Part shown: one piece after another, positions 1 through 5,849 of the stretch
Layout: the number at the start of each line of letters is the position of its first letter
Position numbering within the stretch: position 1 is the first letter of the stretch
NCBI GenBank assembly: GCA_020027305.1
Contig: JAHRAM010000129.1
Location: forward strand, 1 to 9,964
DNA length: 9,964 nt
Origin: Acidimicrobiia bacterium
GTDB lineage: Bacteria > Actinomycetota > Acidimicrobiia > Acidimicrobiales > Hopanoidiivorantaceae
Reading direction: 5' to 3'
Notes under the pieces: generated by a model
Told to the model about the DNA's origin: nothing
Seen by the model: only the letters and a program-made list of their open reading frames with translations
Databases searched by the model: none
Position numbers and translations under genes: made by a program

Positions 1-125
1 TTTTGATTTCGCTATTTATTTAATTATTTAATTTGGGTGCCTTATTTTCCTCTCTTATTTGTTAGTTTAGATTAACTTATTTACCATAAAAAGTTGTAAG
101 AACCTAAAATGCCCGAACGTGAAAG

Positions 126-180
126 ACGTCAACCTGAAATGTCCCAATTCCAAAACGCCAACCTATAAGGCAGCCAATTT
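126..180. repeat. Degenerate 29-bp tandem duplication
   Basis: The segment beginning ACGTCAACCT at 126 is followed 29 bp later by ACGCCAACCT at 155. Both copies continue to a CCAATT block, at about 144-150 and 174-180. Roughly two thirds to three quarters of positions match with one gap. It looks like an old tandem duplication that has decayed. Confidence 0.5.
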
Positions 181-231
181 AGTGTGGGCGGTCTCAACAG
201 CAAATGTTTAGATAAACTTTAATATGTAGCA

Positions 232-255
232 TTACATATTTACATATCTACATAT
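232..255. repeat. Three 8-bp tandem copies (TTACATAT)
   Basis: TTACATAT at 232-239, TTACATAT at 240-247 and CTACATAT at 248-255 form a near-perfect 3 x 8 bp array. It sits about 90 bp upstream of the lipoprotein start. Slippage is the simplest origin; a regulatory role is possible but not shown. Confidence 0.8.
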
Positions 256-282
256 AAGCGAACATAATATACACAGCGTAAC

Positions 283-328
283 GACAAGATATAGCGACAA
301 GATATAAAGACAAGATATAAAGACAAGC
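283..328. repeat. 3.5 copies of a 13-bp tandem repeat upstream of the lipoprotein gene
   Basis: Copies are GACAAGATATAGC (283-295), GACAAGATATAAA (296-308), GACAAGATATAAA (309-321) and a partial GACAAGC (322-328). The array ends 15 bp before the ATG at 344, so it would lie in the 5' leader or promoter. Copy-number change here would alter promoter or leader spacing, which makes it a candidate phase-variable or tuning element. That is inference. Confidence 0.85.
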
Positions 329-343
329 AAACACGCACTCAAT

Positions 344-838
344 ATGGGCAAACATAAAATTCTAACCCTAGCATTTGTTCCGCTCATTTCACTTGCCCTG
401 CTTCTTGCTGGATGTAATCATTCCAGCGGTTCTGAAACACAAAACACAAACCCTCTTAACAGCATCTTTCCACAACAAACGACAACACCTGAAACACTTC
501 CTGAAATCAATAGTAATGTGCCAAGAGGATCGTGTGAACCTAAAAATCTAGCAGAGGCAATAGCAATCACAATTGAAATTGAAGCAGACTTTAAAGTGAG
601 AGTAGTCGACCTGCCACGTATTAAAAAATGTGATGCTGTCTCCATCTATATTTCATGGAGTGACCCTACCCTTGTGGCACAAGAAGAAGTTCACATTCAT
701 GGATATGACCACAAGTGGAATATTATAGCGAATTCTGAGATAGCACTTCCATTTACTTTTTATGCCGATGAAACTGGGCAGTTCGAGGTTGAGCTAGAAG
801 GGTCAGGCAAAAAACTTTTTGACTTGGCTGTCAATTGA
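344..838 (+). CDS. Small lipoprotein with cupredoxin-like C-terminal domain
   Basis: This is a 164-residue exported lipoprotein. Residues 1-23 form a signal peptide (basic MGKHK, then a hydrophobic core) ending in lipobox L-A-G-C with Cys24 as the lipidated residue. Residues 25-60 are a Ser/Thr/Asn/Pro-rich linker. Residues ~75-164 are predicted beta and contain EVHIHGYD (115-122) and a terminal FEVELEGSGKKLFDLAV stretch. From memory this resembles small actinobacterial cupredoxin-fold proteins with the motif EVHxHGYD. The classical type-1 copper C-x-H-x-M loop is absent, so copper binding through the usual ligands is doubtful, although His117 and His119 could bind metal. The next gene encodes a membrane protein on the same strand 74 bp downstream, and related pairs occur in actinobacteria, suggesting joint function in the envelope. 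ATG start; no clear ribosome binding site. The product is certain as a lipoprotein, but the fold and role are inferred. Confidence 0.85.
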   Translation: MGKHKILTLAFVPLISLALLLAGCNHSSGSETQNTNPLNSIFPQQTTTPETLPEINSNVPRGSCEPKNLAEAIAITIEIEADFKVRVVDLPRIKKCDAVSIYISWSDPTLVAQEEVHIHGYDHKWNIIANSEIALPFTFYADETGQFEVELEGSGKKLFDLAVN

Positions 839-873
839 TGAGTGGCCAGTGAGTTGATGAGTGGCCAGTGAGT
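836..873. repeat. Perfect 19-bp tandem duplication at the lipoprotein stop
   Basis: The 19-mer TGATGAGTGGCCAGTGAGT occurs at 836-854 and again at 855-873 without a mismatch. The first copy begins with the TGA stop codon of the lipoprotein gene. Perfect identity implies a recent event, unlike the decayed duplications elsewhere in the window. Confidence 0.95.
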
Positions 874-912
874 GAGCAACTGATTTCATAACTGGGGCTA
901 GGCTTAGAATTT

Positions 913-2316
913 GTGAGCCGAATATTTGTGCCTACAATTTTCGCACACGGAAGCGACATCACTGGGCGAAGCGACCTGCCAATTCCTTTTTGGCTGTTTG
1001 GCTATATGTCAATCGTGGCGCTGGTTGGCTCTGTGGTTTTGCTAACTCTATTTTGGAAAAACTCAAAACTTGAAGAAGCAAGCAAGTTTAGCTACGAGAT
1101 TAAATCACGTCTTGTCATAGGCGGGTGGAAGGCGCTGAATGCCATTTTGCGTCTCATCAGCCTAGCGCTCTTTCTAACAGTTCTTTTAGCAGCCCTATTT
1201 GGCGAGTTAGGGGGCAGGAATTCTATTTTTCCAGTTAGTGTCTTTATCATCTTTTGGGTCGGGCTAACTTTTCTCTCAGGGATTCTGGGAAACACATGGC
1301 AAACTTTAAGCCCGTTTGATACCATCGCTTGTTGCACAAAATGGATAAGAGATAAGTGGCAAACAAAAGTCGCAGCTAAAAAGAATGCGAGTGCAAAAAT
1401 ATCGCCACCCAAAATTCCTCCTGTCAAAATTATTCCGCCTACCTCAAACATAAACAGCTGGCTGGCAATCATTGGGCTGTTTGTCTTTTTGTGCTTAGAG
1501 TTAGTTCACCCCGATAACTCTGGCACCCGTCTTGTGGGATTTCTAATATTGATTTACACAATTATTATGTTGCTGGGCGCCAGCTTCTTTGGGCGTAGTT
1601 GGCTAAGAGAAGCAGATGCTTTTTCTTTGCTCCATCGATTTATCGGCAGCTTAGGGATTTTTTCTAGCCGCGACAACAACAAAAATGCTAAAAACAACAA
1701 TCCAAAAATAAGTGTTCCGTTTACTCAAACCGCCCAACTTCAGCTAACACTGCCAGAAGTAATATTTGTTATCGTATTTTTAGGCTCCACCACTTTTGAT
1801 GGCGTCACCAATACAGACTTTTTGCCAGAAAGTAGCAACTGGGTGGTAAACGGATTTGGCTTAATCGTGACAATCGCACTAGTCGGCATTGTTTATTTTT
1901 TAGCAATGTTTATTTCAGCTGCACAAACAGGTGCCGACCATATTAAGCTGGCTCGCCAGTTTGCCCACTCGCTTATTCCCATCGCTTTGGCGTATGCAGT
2001 CGCACACTATTTTTCAGCACTTCTTGATGGGTGGCAAATCTTTCTTCCACTGTTGTCTGACCCTTTCAAGCAAGGATGGGATTTATTTGGCACCGCCCAT
2101 TTCATAAAAGACTTTTCTCTCTCACCAATAACTATAGGTTGGGTTCAAGGCTTGTCAATCGTAATCGGTCATATATGGGGAGTTTTTCTGGCACACGATC
2201 GCGCCTTGGCAATTTGGCCGACCAATCAAAAGGCAGCTAACCGTTCACAATATCCACTTGTGGTAGTAATGGTGGGATACACCTTTCTTGGGCTGTGGCT
2301 TTTACTTAATGCTTAA
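913..2316 (+). CDS. Polytopic membrane protein, 'fenitrothion hydrolase'-like family
   Basis: This is a 467-residue integral membrane protein with about ten hydrophobic segments (approximately 27-48, 74-97, 106-127, 182-198, 206-224, 282-300, 315-337, 350-371, 408-428, 446-465). Its N-terminus, AHGSDITGRSDLPIPFWLF, matches the 'AHG...R-DLP-P-W' opening of actinobacterial membrane proteins often auto-annotated as fenitrothion hydrolase (FedB-like). That name comes from one degradative case, and the native role is unknown to me. Conserved-looking histidines lie in late segments (His352, His365, His420, His428) and may be metal or substrate ligands. Two polar loops are low-complexity: Lys/Pro-rich at 151-178 and Asn/Lys-rich at 252-266. 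The start is GTG at 913, chosen because the family motif begins only 10 residues in; no strong ribosome binding site. It is likely co-transcribed with the upstream cupredoxin-like lipoprotein and converges with the cyclophilin gene, leaving a 3-bp gap between stop codons. Confidence 0.8.
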   Translation: MSRIFVPTIFAHGSDITGRSDLPIPFWLFGYMSIVALVGSVVLLTLFWKNSKLEEASKFSYEIKSRLVIGGWKALNAILRLISLALFLTVLLAALFGELGGRNSIFPVSVFIIFWVGLTFLSGILGNTWQTLSPFDTIACCTKWIRDKWQTKVAAKKNASAKISPPKIPPVKIIPPTSNINSWLAIIGLFVFLCLELVHPDNSGTRLVGFLILIYTIIMLLGASFFGRSWLREADAFSLLHRFIGSLGIFSSRDNNKNAKNNNPKISVPFTQTAQLQLTLPEVIFVIVFLGSTTFDGVTNTDFLPESSNWVVNGFGLIVTIALVGIVYFLAMFISAAQTGADHIKLARQFAHSLIPIALAYAVAHYFSALLDGWQIFLPLLSDPFKQGWDLFGTAHFIKDFSLSPITIGWVQGLSIVIGHIWGVFLAHDRALAIWPTNQKAANRSQYPLVVVMVGYTFLGLWLLLNA

Positions 2317-2319
2317 TGC

Positions 2320-3231
2320 TTAAGATGTAGCTTCCACAATCTCAACTTTTTCAACTGTGACCGTTCTGCTCGGGCCACCACCCAACCCACTGTTAGGATC
2401 ATCTACGTGGAGACCTAAAATAGTTTCCAACACATCTAGCCCCTCTATGGTTTTTCCAAATGTCACATAAACGCCTTGACCGTCTAAAAGACTGGTGGTT
2501 TCATTCACAGCAAAGAAAAACTGAGCGCCAGCACTATTTGGAGCACCCGTTCTTGCCATCACTAAATCTCCTGGCACATACTTAAACTCTGTGCCTTCAT
2601 CTTTGATTGTGTAACCTGGGCCAGGGTCACTTGGGCTGTTGTTATGTGGCCCCCCACCTTGAATAATCGCAATGCTGGGGTCAGTTCTAAACAGCTGTGA
2701 GCCATTGTAGTATCCAAACCTTGAAAGTGTGGCAAAGTTGTTGGCAGTGCCAGGCGTGTTTTCTACATCAAGGCGAACCTTTATCACTCCCTCAGAAGTT
2801 GTAATAATGGCGTCATATTGCTTGGCTAAATCAAGACAGAGCTTAGGCGGGCTAGCAAACTCTAAAACAGGAGTGGAGGGAACTTCATCTGGTGGGCATT
2901 CCCCCTGCCCATAGTCTGCTGGTGTAAATGGTGTATAGTTTGGCATGTTGTCTCCTGTCTCTGTTGGTTGCGTTGTTGTTTGTGGAAGTGTTATTGTTTG
3001 CGTGGTTATTTGTGTTGTCGTGGTTGCTGATGAAACTGTAACGTCATCTCCACCACCCCGTTGAACTAGCCAGACTATCAGCACAACCACCACAACGACC
3101 ACAACCCCAGAGCTAGCAAGAATGATGTTGCGTTTTTTTCGCTTGGCTACATGAGCCTCCATAATGGCTTGTTCTTTTTCAGCACGGCGCTGACGTTGAC
3201 GTTCGCGTTTGGTTTTAGACTCCTCTGGCAT
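2320..3231 (-). CDS. Membrane-anchored extracytoplasmic cyclophilin (peptidyl-prolyl isomerase)
   Basis: This 303-residue protein has four parts: a highly charged cytoplasmic N-terminus (about 1-35, rich in Arg/Lys/Glu), a single poly-Val transmembrane helix (about 36-56), a Thr/Gln-rich linker (about 64-92), and a cyclophilin domain (about 138-303) facing outward. Visible motifs are LFRTDP with the catalytic-type Arg182, IIQGGG (189-194), and NSAGAQFFF (232-240), equivalent to the family N-x-x-GSQFF. The Trp and His of human CypA are not obvious, as in many bacterial members. Two cysteines (112 and 132) before the domain match the actinobacterial layout and may form a disulfide. It should catalyse cis-trans isomerisation of X-Pro bonds in exported proteins. 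ATG at 3231 is preferred over an in-frame TTG at 3300, because the extra 23 residues are an AT-rich spacer translation and family members start with a charged stretch. A paralogue lies at 5850-7214. Confidence 0.88.
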   Translation of the reverse strand: MPEESKTKRERQRQRRAEKEQAIMEAHVAKRKKRNIILASSGVVVVVVVVLIVWLVQRGGGDDVTVSSATTTTQITTQTITLPQTTTQPTETGDNMPNYTPFTPADYGQGECPPDEVPSTPVLEFASPPKLCLDLAKQYDAIITTSEGVIKVRLDVENTPGTANNFATLSRFGYYNGSQLFRTDPSIAIIQGGGPHNNSPSDPGPGYTIKDEGTEFKYVPGDLVMARTGAPNSAGAQFFFAVNETTSLLDGQGVYVTFGKTIEGLDVLETILGLHVDDPNSGLGGGPSRTVTVEKVEIVEATS

Positions 3232-3407
3232 CAAAATTAAGTTTAAACTAATTTTCAAAAAAATGCCTATATTGAAAATGATTAAATTGGGAATATTCAA
3301 TTAAGTTAAGAATGCTCAATTGGGAATGCTTACAAATTAGAAAGCACAAAAGAAGAGGATAAAGGAAAAATAACCAAGTTAAGAAAATGAAGGGCTTAAG
3401 GCAAAGA

Positions 3408-3436
3408 TTGAGAATAAAACTGCTAGAAAATAAAAC
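3408..3436 (+). promoter_or_regulatory. Possible sigma70-type promoter for lysC-asd
   Basis: TTGAGA (3408-3413, 5/6 match to TTGACA) and TAAAAC (3431-3436, 4/6 match to TATAAT) are separated by 17 bp. Initiation would fall about 12-14 bp before the GTG at 3456, leaving a very short leader. The region is AT-rich, so chance matches are likely. Confidence 0.3.
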
Positions 3437-3455
3437 CTACTAAAAAATAAAAATT
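3413..3455. repeat. Three degenerate ~16-bp repeats just before lysC
   Basis: AATAAAAC at 3413, AATAAAAC at 3429 and AATAAAAA at 3446 recur at 16- and 17-bp spacing with partly matching flanks (CTGCTAGA, CTACTAAA). The array overlaps the proposed promoter and abuts the start codon. Confidence 0.55.
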
Positions 3456-4763
3456 GTGAGCTTAGCCAAAAAAACTAGTATCTTAAAAAGAGTGGAACTA
3501 TTAGTCCAAAAATATGGAGGCACCTCAGTTGCCACAGCAGAACAAATTTTAGATGTGGCTCGCCACATCGTTGAAACAAAAAATGCTGGCAACCAAGTGG
3601 TTGTCGTGGTCAGTGCTATGGGTGCTGAAACCGATGAACTGTTAGCGCTTGCTAACCAAGTTTCATCTAACGGCAACACTCCGCCCAACAATTTGCCTAA
3701 CAATTTATTGAGCAAGTCAGCTTCCAAGCAAGTCAGAGCAGAGCTAGATATGCTAATCACTTCTGGGGAAAGAAAAGCAGCAGCCCTATTGTGCTTGGCA
3801 ATCGAAAACTTAGGAGCATCTGCAACTTCACTCACTGGAAAAGATGCTGGGCTAACTACTGATGCTATTCACCAGAGCGCAAGAATTGAAAACATCGCCC
3901 CCGACCGATTAAAAAAGTTGCTAAATGAAGGGTGTATCCCTGTAGTTGCTGGCTCACAAGGGGTGTCTAGTGAAAACAAAGATACTTTTCTTGGGCGGGG
4001 TGGGTCAGATACCACCGCCGTAGCCCTTGCCCATGCCCTTTCAGCCTCAGAATGTGAGCTTTATACTGATGTGTCTGGCATTTTCACTGCTGACCCACGC
4101 ATTGTGGCAAACGCACAAAAGATAGATTCCATCACCTATGACGAGCTGCTAGACATGACTGCTACAGGATGCCCTAAGCCAGCAATGCGTGCCGTAGAAG
4201 TCGCAAGGAATTTCAATGTTGCGCTCCACGTGCGTTCTGCTTTTAGCTGGGAACAAGGAACTAAAATCAACAAGAGAGCAATGGAACAGCAAGCAGTCGT
4301 TTCTGCGGTAACCCACGACCGTTCAGAAGCCAAAATTACGATAGCCCAAGTGCCAGACACCCCTGGCGTGGCAGCAGGGCTGTTTCGCAGTTTGGCAGAC
4401 AAAGATATTCACGTAGATATGATTGTTCAAAATGTGGCGTCATCTGGCACCACCGACATTTCTTTTACTCTCCCGATGGAAGAACTAGACATCGCGCTCA
4501 CCACAACCCAAGAGTTCAGCGAATCAAAAGGTGGCGGAACTGTGGATGCCGACCAAAACATTTGCCGTGTCAGCCTAGTGGGCGCAGGAATGAAAACTCA
4601 TCCTGGGGTTGCTGCCACCGTGTTTGAAACTCTGGCAGATGCAGGCATTAATATCGAAATGATTTCCACCTCTTCTATCCGCATCAGCTGTGTAATCGCA
4701 GAAGACAAATTAGAAGACGCAGTTAATGCTCTCCATTCAGCTTTTGAGTTAGAAAAGGAATAA
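3456..4763 (+). CDS. lysC: Aspartate kinase (monofunctional, ACT-domain regulated)
   Basis: Aspartokinase phosphorylates L-aspartate with ATP, the committed step to lysine, threonine, methionine and diaminopimelate. The 435-residue protein shows KYGGTS (19-24), SAMG (53-56), TSGER (102-106), GRGGSDTTA (180-188) and TDVSGIFTADPR (204-215), which form the nucleotide and aspartate sites. Two ACT domains follow: about 294-360 with QNVASSGTTDI, and about 370-432 with GAGMKTHPGVAA and STSSIRIS. These are the parts that bind lysine and threonine in the actinobacterial enzymes. The usual GAKVLHPRA segment reads GCPKPAMRA (238-246). The loop at 70-95 carries two short duplications. GTG at 3456 gives a 12-residue extension; GTG at 3492 would start MELLVQKYGG, matching the family's usual N-terminus better. 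asd follows after 3 bp, so the two form an operon. Confidence 0.96.
   Translation: MSLAKKTSILKRVELLVQKYGGTSVATAEQILDVARHIVETKNAGNQVVVVVSAMGAETDELLALANQVSSNGNTPPNNLPNNLLSKSASKQVRAELDMLITSGERKAAALLCLAIENLGASATSLTGKDAGLTTDAIHQSARIENIAPDRLKKLLNEGCIPVVAGSQGVSSENKDTFLGRGGSDTTAVALAHALSASECELYTDVSGIFTADPRIVANAQKIDSITYDELLDMTATGCPKPAMRAVEVARNFNVALHVRSAFSWEQGTKINKRAMEQQAVVSAVTHDRSEAKITIAQVPDTPGVAAGLFRSLADKDIHVDMIVQNVASSGTTDISFTLPMEELDIALTTTQEFSESKGGGTVDADQNICRVSLVGAGMKTHPGVAATVFETLADAGINIEMISTSSIRISCVIAEDKLEDAVNALHSAFELEKE
3684..3736. repeat. Two short tandem duplications inside lysC loop
   Basis: CCCAACAATTTG (3684-3695) is followed by CCTAACAATTTA (3696-3707), a 12-bp in-frame duplication encoding P-N-N-L twice. 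Immediately after it, AGCAAGTCAG occurs at 3711-3720 and again at 3727-3736, 16 bp apart. Both fall in a surface-loop region between kinase motifs, where extra residues should be tolerated. Confidence 0.8.
4281..4763 (+). other. Possible internal start for the aspartokinase beta (ACT-only) subunit
   Basis: In Corynebacterium glutamicum lysC, an in-frame internal start yields a regulatory beta subunit beginning around M-E-E-A-V, with S-E-A-K further on. Here the aligned position is an ATG (Met276) starting MEQQAVVSAVTHDRSEAK, preceded by a purine-rich AAGAGAG five to six bases upstream-like stretch (4272-4278). Translation from 4281 would give 160 residues containing both ACT domains, close to the known beta length. 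The homology of position is striking, but translation from this codon is inferred. Confidence 0.45.
4755..4760 (+). promoter_or_regulatory. Ribosome binding site of asd
   Basis: AAGGAA lies within the last codons of lysC, six bases before the ATG at 4767. It fixes the asd start and is one of very few clear Shine-Dalgarno sequences in the window, consistent with an internal operon gene. Confidence 0.7.
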
Positions 4764-4766
4764 ACC

Positions 4767-5783
4767 ATGGCTAAAAAGAAATCGCCAAATATAGCAGTGG
4801 TTGGCGCCACTGGAAAAGTTGGCGAAGTGATGCGTGAGCTACTTGCCAGCCGAAATTTTCCCCTAAGCGACATTCGTTTTATGGCATCTGCGCGCTCAGC
4901 TGGAAAAGAACTCGAGTGGAACGGAACAAAAATTGTGGTTGAAGATGCAAAGGAAGCAGACTTTTCTGGTGTCGATATTGCGATTTTTTCTGCTGGTGCA
5001 ACCACTTCAAGAAATCTTGCCCCCGTCGTAGCAAGTGCTGGGGCCATAGTCATCGACAACTCTTCTGCTTGGCGAATGGATGATGAAGTTCCGCTAGTGG
5101 TAGCTGAAGTAAACCCCCATACACTTGGCGATATTGAAAAAGGTGGCGACATCAAAAAAGGCATTATCGCAAACCCAAACTGCACCACTATGGTTGGAAT
5201 GGTTCCTCTAAAGCCCCTCCACCAAAAAGCAACTCTCAAGCGAATGGTGGTTAGCACCTATCAAGCAGTTTCTGGTGCGGGATACGCTGGGGTTGAAGAA
5301 CTGATGGCACAAATTGAAGATGCCAGCTCTCCCCCAAAGGTGTTTGACGCACAAATCGCCCTGAATGTAGTTCCAAAATGTGGCGACTACTTAGAGGGAG
5401 AAACAATTGGCGCAGAAACCATAGAAGAAAAAAAGCTCACCGATGAAACTAGAAAGATTTTAGAAATCCCCGACCTGCCTGTATCAGCAACTTGCGTGCG
5501 CGTAGGTGTTGATACTGGCCACAGCCTTTCAATAAATGCCGAGTTTGAAAATGCCATCTCACCAGAAGAGGCTGTAGAAATTCTCAATCAAGCCCCTGGC
5601 GTTGTTGTAGAAGACTTACCCAACCCTATACAATCACAAAATGTAGATGGTGTCAGCGTGGGGAGAATTAGAAAAGACCCAACCGTGCCAAACGGGCTTG
5701 CCTTATTTGTGGTTGGCGACAATTTAAGAAAGGGCGCCGCCCTCAACGCAATCCAAATCGCCGAGCTGTTTATAAACCGATAA
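4767..5783 (+). CDS. asd: Aspartate-semialdehyde dehydrogenase
   Basis: This enzyme reduces aspartyl-phosphate made by LysC to aspartate semialdehyde using NADPH, in the cytoplasm. The 338-residue protein is full length. It shows the nucleotide-binding GATGKVG (13-19), SARSAGK (41-47), SAGATTS (75-81), DNSSAWR (97-103), the catalytic cysteine in ANPNCTT (Cys139), QAVSGAG (166-172), and CVRVGVDTGHS (243-253), containing the substrate-binding Arg245 and proton-relay His252. The C-terminal NLRKGAALNAIQIAE is the family signature. The segment between EVNP and GIIANPNC carries a duplicated G-D-I-E/K-K-G unit. A second duplication, E-T-I-G-A / E-T-I-E-E, lies at 212-221. Both are small insertions in loops. 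It is translationally close to lysC (3-bp gap) and has a good ribosome binding site. Confidence 0.97.
   Translation: MAKKKSPNIAVVGATGKVGEVMRELLASRNFPLSDIRFMASARSAGKELEWNGTKIVVEDAKEADFSGVDIAIFSAGATTSRNLAPVVASAGAIVIDNSSAWRMDDEVPLVVAEVNPHTLGDIEKGGDIKKGIIANPNCTTMVGMVPLKPLHQKATLKRMVVSTYQAVSGAGYAGVEELMAQIEDASSPPKVFDAQIALNVVPKCGDYLEGETIGAETIEEKKLTDETRKILEIPDLPVSATCVRVGVDTGHSLSINAEFENAISPEEAVEILNQAPGVVVEDLPNPIQSQNVDGVSVGRIRKDPTVPNGLALFVVGDNLRKGAALNAIQIAELFINR
5127..5162. repeat. In-frame 18-bp tandem duplication in asd
   Basis: Units at 5127-5144 and 5145-5162 encode GDIEKG and GDIKKG (residues 121-132). They differ at only a few bases. The unit lies just before the catalytic-cysteine segment in a region where homologues, as I recall them, are shorter. 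Confidence 0.85.
5400..5429. repeat. In-frame 15-bp tandem duplication in asd
   Basis: GAAACAATTGGCGCA (5400-5414) and GAAACCATAGAAGAA (5415-5429) encode ETIGA and ETIEE. The copies are diverged but are alignable at protein and DNA level. The location is a variable loop before the conserved KILEIPDLPVS segment. Confidence 0.55.
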
Positions 5784-5849
5784 GCCATTCAATCAAAATA
5801 GCAGTCAAAATAAAGTCGCCACCGAAATTCTGTAGATGAAATCCCATAT

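Larger units (their letters stand above)
1..343. other. AT-rich intergenic region with short tandem repeats
   Basis: I see no convincing gene here. A 19-codon ATG ORF at 109-168 has no good ribosome binding site and lies across a degenerate repeat, so I do not call it. The stretch holds three separate tandem-repeat patches (listed individually) and a small dyad, GTTTA-GA-TAAAC, at 206-217. TA-rich hexamers near 263-270 could be a -10 for the lipoprotein gene at 344, but no matching -35 is evident. The first ~60 bases are strongly AT-rich and featureless. Confidence 0.6.
3232..3455. other. Divergent AT-rich control region with degenerate repeats
   Basis: This 224-bp spacer separates the divergent cyclophilin and lysC genes. 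It contains nested imperfect duplications: AATTGGGAAT at 3285-3294 and 3318-3327, AATATTCAATT at 3292-3302 against AATGCTCAATT at 3311-3321, and AATGCT at 3311 and 3325. I looked for a lysine riboswitch ahead of lysC and saw no conserved GC-rich stems. It presumably holds promoters for both genes. Confidence 0.55.

Noticed and set aside
109..168. 19-codon ATG ORF (starting MPERERRQPE)
   Set aside because: It is very short, has no good ribosome binding site and lies across a decayed 29-bp duplication; it could be a remnant but cannot be supported.
3232..3300. N-terminal extension of the cyclophilin from TTG 3300
   Set aside because: The added 23 residues look like translated AT-rich spacer, while ATG 3231 gives the usual charged cytoplasmic N-terminus.
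3232..3455. Possible lysine riboswitch ahead of lysC
   Set aside because: The region is uniformly AT-rich with degenerate repeats and shows no GC-rich conserved stems.
4598..5257. Long (219-codon) minus-strand ORF across the lysC/asd junction
   Set aside because: It is antisense to two strongly conserved enzymes; its composition follows from their codon bias.
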